Positions 1-7,809 of a stretch of 64,000 nt of DNA are shown one piece after another. How positions within the stretch are numbered: position 1 is the stretch's first letter; every line of letters begins with the position of its first letter. The notes beneath the pieces were generated by a model. It was not told where the DNA came from and made no database searches. It saw only the letters and a program-made list of their open reading frames with translations. A program made the position numbers and the translations under genes. Location: positions 3,391 through 67,390 of the forward strand of contig DJYD01000046.1 in NCBI GenBank assembly GCA_002449955.1. The letters run 5' to 3'. Source of the stretch: Lachnospiraceae bacterium UBA6987. Lineage in GTDB: Bacteria > Bacillota > Clostridia > Lachnospirales > Lachnospiraceae.

Positions 1-1
1 C

Positions 2-2365
2 AGCCGGGATCCGGGGATCGTGGCCAAGTTCTCGCGTGAGGCGGAAGCTGCGGGCGGTTTATCGCATCCGAATGTCGTCAGCGTATATGATGTCGGCGAG
101 CAGTTCGGCACCTATTACATTGTCATGGAACTGGTGGAGGGCTTTACCCTCAAGAAATATATTGAAAAAAAGGGACAGATGTCGCAGCATGATGCGGTAC
201 AGGTGACCATGCAGGTGGCACGCGGCCTGAATGCGGCGCATGAACAGGGCATCATCCACCGTGACGTGAAACCGCAGAATATCATGGTGTCGCGGGACGG
301 CAAGATCAAGGTCACCGATTTCGGGATCGCGCGCATCAATGACAGCCAGACCAGCGGCGCCAATACCATGGGCAGTGTGCACTACATTTCCCCGGAACAG
401 GCAAGAGGCGGTGTCTGCGATGAGCGCAGCGACATTTATTCCCTCGGCATCACCCTGTACGAGATGGTGACGGGCCGGGTCCCCTTCGAGGGCGAATCCA
501 CGGTCGAGGTGGCGATCAAGCACATCAAGGAGCCGATCACGCCGCCCAGCACGTATGAGCCGGACATCAATCCGAACCTTGAAAAAATCATTCTGAAATG
601 CACGCAGAAAAAGCCGGATTACCGTTACCGCAGCATGAGCGCCCTTCTGGACGACCTGAAGAGACTGCTGGCTACGCCGTATGAAGATTTTGTGATCATG
701 CCGGCCATGTCTGAGGTCGGTGCGACCAAGATCATGAACAAGGAAGAGGCTGAGGAGATCCGACTGGCAACAGCCGGCCGTAAGGAGCGTACGGATGCCA
801 AGGCAGCGGCGGCACTCCTTGCTGCAGAGAAGAGCAGCAAGAAGAATGCAGACCAGGTGAAGCTCCGCACGGAGCCGATCCGGGAGAAGAAAAAGAATCT
901 CCTTTCCGAGGAAGATATTGCTGCCGAAGAGAAGGCCCAAAAGGTCGAAAAAACATTAAATTACATCATGATCGGCATTGCCATGCTGATCCTGATCGTG
1001 CTGATCGCCATTGTTTTCCGGGCCTGCAGTATCTTTAAAAAGCCTGCGCCGACAGCTTCGTCATCGTCAACACAGACGACGGAAGCGCAGCCGACATCAA
1101 CAACGGCAGAGGAAACCACGACAGAGCCGGAGACGACAAAAGCAGAAGAAGTGAAGGTCCCGAACCTGATCGGGCAGCAATATATGGCTGCACAGGAATT
1201 GCTGCAGAGCCTGCAGCTGACCGCCGCCTTTGAGGCAGAAACCACCGGGGATTATCCGGATTTCACCATTATCAGACAATCTCACGAAGAAGGAACGCTG
1301 GTCCCGAAGGGCAGCGAGATCACCCTGTGGGTGGCGATCCCTCCGCAGGCAGGTGTCCTGATCCCGAATTCCATTGCCGGCAAATCCATCGCGGAAGCGA
1401 CGGATATCCTGGCCAAGGAAGGCCTGCGGGTCTCGGATCAGTACAGCTATGTGCACAGCAAGATCGCGAAGGGCCTGGTCTGCGATTCGAATCCGACGAT
1501 GGGCAAGGTCGTGGAAAAGGGCAGCCAGCTGACACTGCTCATCAGCCTTGGGCCTGAAAACGGCACGGTGCCGTCCGTCCTTGGCAGGAACGAGACGGAA
1601 GCGAGATCGGCGCTTGCCAATGCCGGCTTTGATTTGAACCGTGTCTTTACGGATTCCAATACGATTTATTCGGAAGCTTATGCAGCCGGGACGGTAGCCC
1701 GGATCTATACCTTCGACGGTGACCTGAGCGAAGGCAGTACCTTAAGCTTCTCGACTGATATTTACCTGACGCTCAGCCACGGGGCAACCTTTAACGTGGA
1801 TCCGTCCTCTTTCCTGGGCCGTACGGACATCGACGCTGCCGTCAATGAACTGCAGACGCTCGGCCTCAAGGTGACGACGGTCGCTGAACCGCAGTCGACA
1901 TACCCGAACGGACAGATCTGCTGGCTGACCGTGAATCCGGATTCGGAAGGCGTGACGGCCGCGCATGTGTTTAATAAAGGCGATACGATCTACCTGCATT
2001 ACAGCACATACGAGGAACCGACCACGGAACCGGAGACAACAACGACCGAGGAAGCAACGGAAGCGCCGACAGAACCGGTAACCGAGCCGGTGACGGAAGA
2101 GGAGACAAGCACAGAGGAAGAACAGGGCGAGACGATACGCATCGATCCCAATGTCTACTATGGACGGACAGATGTGGACGCGGTCACAGCAGAGCTGCAG
2201 GCTCTCAGCTTTATCGTGGAAGTCAAGTCGGAACCGCTTTCCTCGTATCCGAAGGATCAGATCTGCTGGCTGTCAACCTCGGAAAATGACGGTGATATCA
2301 CCGCTGACGTCGCGCTGCCCGTCGGATCGACCATCTGGGTCCATGTCAGTGCAAAAGAAGAGTAA
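2..2365 (+). CDS. prkC: PASTA-domain Ser/Thr protein kinase (PrkC/PknB type), 5' end outside window
   Basis: Membrane Ser/Thr kinase that senses cell-wall fragments through external PASTA repeats. The window starts inside the kinase N-lobe: the reading frame is open from base 2, so the glycine loop and VAIK lysine lie upstream and the GTG at base 20 is not the true start. Counting from that GTG, HRDVKPQN is at about 80-87, DFG at 100-102 and the APE-equivalent (SPEQ) about 20 residues later. A charged juxtamembrane stretch precedes one membrane segment (about 313-335). Outside are three ordinary PASTA domains (about 378-590) and two diverged ones (about 597-665 and 707-781) separated by a Thr/Glu-rich linker. 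The diverged pair share a GRTD...QICWL pattern that the first three lack. rsgA and rpe follow, the usual Firmicute order after prkC. Confidence 0.93.
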   Translation, partial: SRDPGIVAKFSREAEAAGGLSHPNVVSVYDVGEQFGTYYIVMELVEGFTLKKYIEKKGQMSQHDAVQVTMQVARGLNAAHEQGIIHRDVKPQNIMVSRDGKIKVTDFGIARINDSQTSGANTMGSVHYISPEQARGGVCDERSDIYSLGITLYEMVTGRVPFEGESTVEVAIKHIKEPITPPSTYEPDINPNLEKIILKCTQKKPDYRYRSMSALLDDLKRLLATPYEDFVIMPAMSEVGATKIMNKEEAEEIRLATAGRKERTDAKAAAALLAAEKSSKKNADQVKLRTEPIREKKKNLLSEEDIAAEEKAQKVEKTLNYIMIGIAMLILIVLIAIVFRACSIFKKPAPTASSSSTQTTEAQPTSTTAEETTTEPETTKAEEVKVPNLIGQQYMAAQELLQSLQLTAAFEAETTGDYPDFTIIRQSHEEGTLVPKGSEITLWVAIPPQAGVLIPNSIAGKSIAEATDILAKEGLRVSDQYSYVHSKIAKGLVCDSNPTMGKVVEKGSQLTLLISLGPENGTVPSVLGRNETEARSALANAGFDLNRVFTDSNTIYSEAYAAGTVARIYTFDGDLSEGSTLSFSTDIYLTLSHGATFNVDPSSFLGRTDIDAAVNELQTLGLKVTTVAEPQSTYPNGQICWLTVNPDSEGVTAAHVFNKGDTIYLHYSTYEEPTTEPETTTTEEATEAPTEPVTEPVTEEETSTEEEQGETIRIDPNVYYGRTDVDAVTAELQALSFIVEVKSEPLSSYPKDQICWLSTSENDGDITADVALPVGSTIWVHVSAKEE

Positions 2366-2424
2366 AACAAGCGGGAGGGCCATAGTGCCCTCCGCGCTTT
2401 ATCCGGAAAAATCAGGAAGGACAT

Positions 2425-3300
2425 ATGCAGGGGAAAATCATTAAAGGAATAGGCGGTTTTTATACCGTGCATGACGGCGCACAGACGGTGCTGACCTGCC
2501 GGGCGAAGGGCATTTTCAGAAACAGGGGCGAGAAGCCTCTGGTCGGCGACAACTGCGAGTTTTCCCGTATCGAAGAGGAAGAGGGAACAGGCAGGATCGA
2601 CAAGCTGCTGCCCCGGAAAAATGAATTGATCCGTCCGGCTGTTGCCAACATGGATCAGGCCCTGATCCTGGTGAGCGCGGGAAAGCCGGCTTTTCATCCT
2701 CTGCTGCTTGATAATTTTCTTCTCTGGATGGGGATGCAGGGCGTCCCTACCCTGATCGGTATCGGGAAATGTGACCAGGACCCGGATGAGGCTGCGCGGA
2801 TCGCGGCACAATATGCGGGGACCGGATATCCGGTGCTGATTTTCAGCGCGTTAACGGGAGAAGGGGTGCCTGAACTTCGGACGGCACTTGCCGGCAGGAC
2901 GACGGTGCTTGCCGGGGCCAGCGGAGTGGGCAAATCCACACTGTTAAATGCACTGATCCCCGAAGCCGGTATGGAGACCGGTGAGCTTTCCGCCCGTCTT
3001 GGACGGGGACGGCACACCACCCGTCATTCCGAAATATTTTTCCTGGAAAAAGACAGCTTTGTCCTGGATACCCCGGGCTTTACCTCTTTGGATACCCCGG
3101 AACTGGAAATCTCTGAGATCGGCGGCTTCTATCCTGAATTCACCGAAGCGTCTAGGCACTGCCGTTTCCCGGACTGTCTGCATGACCGGGAGCCGGACTG
3201 CGGCGTAAAGGCGGCCGTTCGTGCCGGTGCGATCGCACGAAGCCGCTACGAGAGCTATCGCCGCAATCTGGAAGATGTTCGCGCGCGCAGACCGTATTAA
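2425..3300 (+). CDS. rsgA: Ribosome small-subunit GTPase RsgA
   Basis: Circularly permuted GTPase that checks and matures the 30S ribosomal subunit. An N-terminal OB-fold (about 1-60) precedes the permuted G domain. The G4 and G5 motifs come first, then the G1 P-loop GASGVGKST near residue 165, then G3 DTPGF. The C-terminal zinc knuckle is visible as CRFPDC with further Cys and His residues. The G4 motif reads GKCD rather than NKxD, losing the asparagine that normally contacts guanine, which is unusual. A good AGGAAGG site lies 6-7 bases before the ATG. Length (291 aa) is normal. It lies 59 bp after the kinase gene and is probably co-transcribed. Confidence 0.93.
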   Translation: MQGKIIKGIGGFYTVHDGAQTVLTCRAKGIFRNRGEKPLVGDNCEFSRIEEEEGTGRIDKLLPRKNELIRPAVANMDQALILVSAGKPAFHPLLLDNFLLWMGMQGVPTLIGIGKCDQDPDEAARIAAQYAGTGYPVLIFSALTGEGVPELRTALAGRTTVLAGASGVGKSTLLNALIPEAGMETGELSARLGRGRHTTRHSEIFFLEKDSFVLDTPGFTSLDTPELEISEIGGFYPEFTEASRHCRFPDCLHDREPDCGVKAAVRAGAIARSRYESYRRNLEDVRARRPY

Positions 3301-3324
3301 TACTCTGTCAAGAAAGGAACCCTT

Positions 3325-3984
3325 ATGAAAAACATCCTTGCTCCTTCGATCCTCTCTGCTGACTTCGGTCATCTGGCCGATGCTGTCTCTGCGATTACGC
3401 AGGCCGGTGCGGAATTTGTTCATATCGATGTTATGGACGGGGCTTTTGTCCCCTCGATTTCCTTTGGCATGCCTGTCATGCGCTCGATCCGCCCGGTTAC
3501 CGACGCGGTCTTTGATGTGCATCTGATGATCGAGGATCCGGACCGTTATCTGGAGGATTTTGCTGCTGCCGGTGCCGACATGATCACCGTGCATGCGGAA
3601 GCCTGCAGACATCTTGACCGGAGCATACAGAAGATCCACGACCTGGGGAAAAAGGCCAGCGTTGCCCTGAACCCGGCAACCCCGCTTAGCGCCGTGGAAT
3701 GGGTCTTGCCGCAGATCGATATGCTGCTTGTGATGAGCGTCAATCCCGGCTTCGGGGGGCAGTCCTTTATTCCTTATTCTCTGGAAAAACTGCGCCGCGC
3801 CAGACAGATGATCGAGGCTTCGGGAAAGAGCATCGATCTGGAAGTGGATGGCGGCGTCAAATTAAGCAATGCAAAAGAAATTTTGGAAGCCGGGGCCAAT
3901 GTGCTGGTAGCGGGCTCGGCAGTCTTCCGCGGGGATGCGGCAGAAAATACTGCGGCCTTCCTGAAACTGATGGGAGAGGTATAA
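3325..3984 (+). CDS. rpe: Ribulose-phosphate 3-epimerase
   Basis: Interconverts ribulose-5-phosphate and xylulose-5-phosphate in the pentose phosphate pathway. The 219-aa TIM barrel carries all family marks: SILSADF at the N-terminus, the metal-site HIDVMDG near residue 33, [15 protein letters not shown] and VDGGV near the phosphate-binding end. The RBS AAAGGAA precedes the ATG. It lies 24 bp after rsgA. The stop overlaps the next start by one base (TAATG), so translation of the downstream lipoprotein is probably coupled. Confidence 0.96.
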   Translation: MKNILAPSILSADFGHLADAVSAITQAGAEFVHIDVMDGAFVPSISFGMPVMRSIRPVTDAVFDVHLMIEDPDRYLEDFAAAGADMITVHAEACRHLDRSIQKIHDLGKKASVALNPATPLSAVEWVLPQIDMLLVMSVNPGFGGQSFIPYSLEKLRRARQMIEASGKSIDLEVDGGVKLSNAKEILEAGANVLVAGSAVFRGDAAENTAAFLKLMGEV

Positions 3985-4955
3985 TGAAGCATTTGCGAAA
4001 AGCTGCCTGCCTGGCCCTTTCGCTGGTCCTGCTTCTTTGCAGCTGCGGCGGAACCAAAATGGGAGGGGACACGCTGCTTCAGATCGGAGAAGAGCGCTTC
4101 ACCCGTCAGGAGGCAGCCGTATTTCTCCTGTCGCAGCACAGCATTTACGCGTGCGAATACGGAGAAGATATCTGGAAGGTACAGCTGTCGGACGGCAGCT
4201 TTGAGTCATATGTCAGAAAGGCGATGCTGGATTATCTGGAACGGCTGTTCCTCGTGGACTGCGCGGCCAGGGAAGAAGGCATCTCACTGAGCACCGCGGA
4301 GAAGGCGGCCGTGGAAAAAGCGGCTGACGCATTTTTCCGCGATCTGAATGAAGAAACGATAACAAAAACCGGCCTGACGCGGGAAATCTGCGAGCAGGCT
4401 TACACGCGCTTTGCGAGGGCGCAGATTTTCTACCGGCAGGTGCTCGGACGCGGCATGGACGAGATCAGCGATGAGGAGGCAAGGGCCGTTAAGATCCTGA
4501 TCGTTTCCGTGGCGAAGGATCTGGGGATCGAAACGGCACAGGCCCTGCTTGCCAAAATCAAAGCCGGAACCTCTGCCATAGAGGCAACCAAGAACAAAGA
4601 AGGCATGACGATCCGTCAGGAAACGATCGTGCGGGGAACATATTCGGACAGCTTCGATACCCTGGTCTTTGCTCTCAAAAAAGATCAGTGGAGCCCGGTC
4701 ATTACACTGCAGAATGACTACGTGTTGGTGCAGTGCCTGTCTGTCTATGAAGAAGAGGCGACAGCTGTGAACAAGGCTGTCATGGAGAAGGAAAACCGGG
4801 AGCGGCAGCTCGAAGAGGCCATGACGGCCTACGGAAGCAAGATCACGCTGGTGATGAATCCTGCGGCATGGGAGGATGTATCCATGAGCAGTTTGCAGGG
4901 ACTTTCTCCGGCCAATTTCTATGACTACACTGCCGGGCTCGTGGTGAATTACTGA
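3984..4955 (+). CDS. PrsA/SurA-like lipoprotein (probable peptidyl-prolyl isomerase family)
   Basis: Probable extracytoplasmic folding lipoprotein of 323 aa. The start is the ATG that overlaps the rpe stop; the frame is open further upstream but that part lies inside rpe. An N-terminal signal ends in a lipobox (LCSC). A SurA-N-like helical region (about 40-165) is followed by a region resembling a parvulin domain (about 170-260: a VKILIVSV strand, then a serine/phenylalanine-containing segment ending in VQCLSVYEE). The match to parvulin is weak and I did not confirm the catalytic His/Asp set, so it may be a chaperone only. Many Firmicutes have thiN at this position after rpe; it is absent here. 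Confidence 0.7.
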   Translation: MKHLRKAACLALSLVLLLCSCGGTKMGGDTLLQIGEERFTRQEAAVFLLSQHSIYACEYGEDIWKVQLSDGSFESYVRKAMLDYLERLFLVDCAAREEGISLSTAEKAAVEKAADAFFRDLNEETITKTGLTREICEQAYTRFARAQIFYRQVLGRGMDEISDEEARAVKILIVSVAKDLGIETAQALLAKIKAGTSAIEATKNKEGMTIRQETIVRGTYSDSFDTLVFALKKDQWSPVITLQNDYVLVQCLSVYEEEATAVNKAVMEKENRERQLEEAMTAYGSKITLVMNPAAWEDVSMSSLQGLSPANFYDYTAGLVVNY

Positions 4956-4973
4956 GCCGCAAAGGGGGAAGAC

Positions 4974-5669
4974 ATGGCTGCCATACAGGGTGAATGGCTG
5001 AAGGCGCTGGCACCGGAGTTCAGAAAGCCTTATTACCGCAAACTTTATGAGACCGTGAAAAAGGAGTATGCCACCCGCATCATCTATCCGCCGTCTGAGG
5101 ACCTGTTTTCTGCCTATGAGGCGACGCCGCTTGAACAGGTCAAGGTCGTGATCCTCGGACAGGATCCCTATCATGAACCGGGGCAGGCACATGGCATGTG
5201 CTTTTCGGTGCGGCCCGGCGTGGAGATCCCGCCGTCGCTGCAGAACATCTATCAGGAGCTGCATGAGGACCTTGGCTGCGACATGCCGGACAATGGCTAC
5301 CTCATGAAGTGGGCACGGCAGGGTGTTTTCCTGCTCAATACGGTGCTCACGGTGCGCGCCCACGCGGCTAATTCTCACCGGGGAATCGGCTGGGAGGAAT
5401 TCACCGATGCATCGATCCGGGCGCTGAACGAGCAGGACCGGCCTATCGTCTATCTGCTGTGGGGGCGGCCCGCGCAGCAAAAAATGACCCTGCTTAACAA
5501 TCCGAAACAACTGGTGCTGACTGCACCGCACCCGAGCCCGCTGTCCGCTTACAGGGGATTCTTTGGCTGCAGACATTTCAGCAAGGCCAATGCTTTCCTG
5601 GAGGCGCAGGGAATTACGCCTATTGACTGGCAGATCGATGACGTCGGATACGGACAGGGGCATATCTGA
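4974..5669 (+). CDS. ung: Uracil-DNA glycosylase
   Basis: Family 1 enzyme that removes uracil from DNA to start base-excision repair. The 231-aa protein has the water-activating motif GQDPYH (catalytic Asp is residue 64) and the minor-groove loop HPSPLSAYRGFFG near the C-terminus. A strong AAAGGGGGA ribosome site lies just upstream of the ATG, 18 bp after the preceding lipoprotein gene, so it ends the rsgA-rpe transcription unit. Confidence 0.97.
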   Translation: MAAIQGEWLKALAPEFRKPYYRKLYETVKKEYATRIIYPPSEDLFSAYEATPLEQVKVVILGQDPYHEPGQAHGMCFSVRPGVEIPPSLQNIYQELHEDLGCDMPDNGYLMKWARQGVFLLNTVLTVRAHAANSHRGIGWEEFTDASIRALNEQDRPIVYLLWGRPAQQKMTLLNNPKQLVLTAPHPSPLSAYRGFFGCRHFSKANAFLEAQGITPIDWQIDDVGYGQGHI

Positions 5670-5716
5670 AACGCAGCATATATAAACGGACGACAATTGA
5701 ATAAGGAGGTCTGCAA

Positions 5717-7744
5717 ATGAAAGCGAGATCCATGAAGGCGTGGGCTGGTCTTGCCGTCTGTGTGGCGGCAGTCTTTTTGTGCATGTTCTTAGCCAACCGC
5801 ATTCAGACGGATGGTGGGAATATCAAGATAACGGAAGGGAAGATCGTGCTGGATGAAGGGAATATCCGCTATAAGCTCTATACCCCGCTTACAGCCACGG
5901 AAACAAAAAAGGCTCCGGGCGTTCTGCTTCTGCACGGATATCAGAATGACCACGAAACCTGCGCCGCTTATGCGATCGAGTTAGCAAGGCGCGGGGCCGT
6001 AGTCATGGCGATCGACGAATACGGACACGGCGCGACGGAGCCGGGCATGCGCCTGCGCGGCTGGACCAATCATACGGTCAAGGTGAATTACGGCCTGGAC
6101 AGCGAGGAGGCGGGAACCTTCAAAGTCATCGGCGGGCCGAATCGCTACAAGCTGCTGACAAATTTCTCCAATCTGACCTTCTTCAACGATCACTATGCAA
6201 AGGGGACAGATGGCAGCGCCATAGAAGACAGTTCGATGGGCGGCGTGGCTGCCTATGCGGTTCTGGCAACCATGGACAATGTGGACCCTGAGAGACTGGC
6301 GGTAAGCGGCCATTCCATGGGGACCTGGGCGTCCTGGACCGTATCGGCTGTCTATGCCGGCGTGAAAACGGAAAACGGCCTGGATATCACCCCGAAAGCG
6401 ACCGTACTGCAGTGCGGCGAATTGTTTACGGATGATATTTATGATAAGTCTCCCATCTTCGGGAATCCGATCTATTTTAATAATGTCCTGCTGCTGCAGG
6501 CAAAATGGGATGAGTTCAACTATTTCCGCGACTATGAAAATACGGTGAGCGATGAGCTGCTTGCCTCTCCGCTGCGCCTCTCCTTCCTCGGAACAACCGG
6601 CAGGGCGGAATGGAACAAAACGTATGGAAGTTTTGAGGACGGCACGGCAAGACGCATGGAACTGCTCTATACGAACCACCGGCTGACGACCCACCACGCA
6701 GGCGGCCTCGCCGTGGCGCTGGACTGGTTTGACAACGCCCTTGACCTTCCCGATGATCTTCCGGCAGCGGATCAGACCGCGATGACAAAAGAGTGGCTGG
6801 TGCTTGCCGCGACGCTATTGGCAATTTTTTCCATGATGCCGCTTGCAGAGCTGCTGCTGGGCGTGCCCTTCTTTGCTGAGATCGCAGGACCGCTTCCGCC
6901 GGCTTCGGGCATCAAGCCGAAAAAGGCCTGGATCCGGGCTGCGGCCACGACCATTCTTATCGCAGCGTTCACCTATCCCTTTATGACGCAGTTAGGGCAG
7001 GGGCTTTTGCCGCTTCCGGAAATGACGCTTTTCCGCATGACCATAGGGAACGGTTTTGTCAGCTGGTACAGTCTGTTAATCATCATTATGATCCTCTTTA
7101 CGGTCTTCGGGCGCAGGAAAGCCCGGAAGGCAGGCTTGCCGCAGACCTGGCAGGAGGCCGGATTTGCCGGCGCTAAGCAGCCCGAACGCTTCTCCTGGAA
7201 GCTGCTCGGAAAAGGCACCTTGCTTGCCCTGTGTATGACCGGCTTTATGTATTTGCAGGTGGTGCTGTGCGAGATACTGTTCAAGCTGGATCTGCGCTTT
7301 ATCTGGCCTTTCTTCAAGAGCTTCAGCCTTGTCAGGTTCGGACAGTTCTGCGTGTACTTCCTCTTCTTTGAGGCCTTCTATGTGCTGAACAACAGCAAGA
7401 TCTTCGCCGGGCTGCGAACGAAGGGCAGCTACACGCCCGGCTTTAAGGGCTTTATGAGCTGCTGGCTGCGCTACGCGCTTGTCATGGTGGGTGGAACGCT
7501 TCTTGTGATCCTGATCGAATATATCCCCTTCTTTGCAGGGATCGGCCCCGGCGCGGACCTGCTGTTCAGCCCGACTTTCGGCGGTCCGTTCATGAGCCTG
7601 CTGATCGTCTTTGCCCCGCAGGTGCTTGTTTTCAGTCTCATCGGAACGCATCTCTACCGGAGGACCGGAAACGTCTTCACCGGCGCGACGGTGATCGCGG
7701 CGCTCGCCTGCTGGATCGTGACCGGCGGCTCGGCGATGCTGTAA
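5717..7744 (+). CDS. Alpha/beta hydrolase fused to a polytopic membrane domain
   Basis: A 675-aa protein with two parts. An N-terminal signal-anchor (about 10-27) leads into an alpha/beta hydrolase of the dienelactone/acyl-peptidase-like class: LLLHGYQND forms the oxyanion strand and GHSMGT is the nucleophile elbow (Ser200). From about residue 357 the chain becomes a run of roughly seven or eight hydrophobic segments to the C-terminus. The hydrolase part therefore faces outside while the rest spans the membrane. The catalytic acid and His were not assigned with certainty; 'THHAGG' near 326 is the likely His region. Its AAGGAGG site is strong. The substrate is unknown; lipid, peptide or wall esters are all possible. 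Confidence 0.75.
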   Translation: MKARSMKAWAGLAVCVAAVFLCMFLANRIQTDGGNIKITEGKIVLDEGNIRYKLYTPLTATETKKAPGVLLLHGYQNDHETCAAYAIELARRGAVVMAIDEYGHGATEPGMRLRGWTNHTVKVNYGLDSEEAGTFKVIGGPNRYKLLTNFSNLTFFNDHYAKGTDGSAIEDSSMGGVAAYAVLATMDNVDPERLAVSGHSMGTWASWTVSAVYAGVKTENGLDITPKATVLQCGELFTDDIYDKSPIFGNPIYFNNVLLLQAKWDEFNYFRDYENTVSDELLASPLRLSFLGTTGRAEWNKTYGSFEDGTARRMELLYTNHRLTTHHAGGLAVALDWFDNALDLPDDLPAADQTAMTKEWLVLAATLLAIFSMMPLAELLLGVPFFAEIAGPLPPASGIKPKKAWIRAAATTILIAAFTYPFMTQLGQGLLPLPEMTLFRMTIGNGFVSWYSLLIIIMILFTVFGRRKARKAGLPQTWQEAGFAGAKQPERFSWKLLGKGTLLALCMTGFMYLQVVLCEILFKLDLRFIWPFFKSFSLVRFGQFCVYFLFFEAFYVLNNSKIFAGLRTKGSYTPGFKGFMSCWLRYALVMVGGTLLVILIEYIPFFAGIGPGADLLFSPTFGGPFMSLLIVFAPQVLVFSLIGTHLYRRTGNVFTGATVIAALACWIVTGGSAML

Positions 7745-7763
7745 GGCGGGAAAATGACACGAA

Positions 7764-7791
7764 AAAGAGACGGTCTGCGGACCGTCTCTTT
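7764..7791. terminator. Bidirectional intrinsic terminator
   Basis: A perfect 12-bp inverted repeat (7764-7775 with 7780-7791) with a 4-base loop. It has A-rich sequence on the left and T-rich on the right, so it can end both the rightward hydrolase gene and the leftward zinc-ribbon gene. Confidence 0.88.
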
Positions 7792-7809
7792 CCTTTTGCA
7801 GCAGGCGCC

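Noticed and set aside
4284..5696. 470-codon open frame antisense to the lipoprotein and ung genes
   Set aside because: It covers a definite ung gene, and the product has no recognisable motif.
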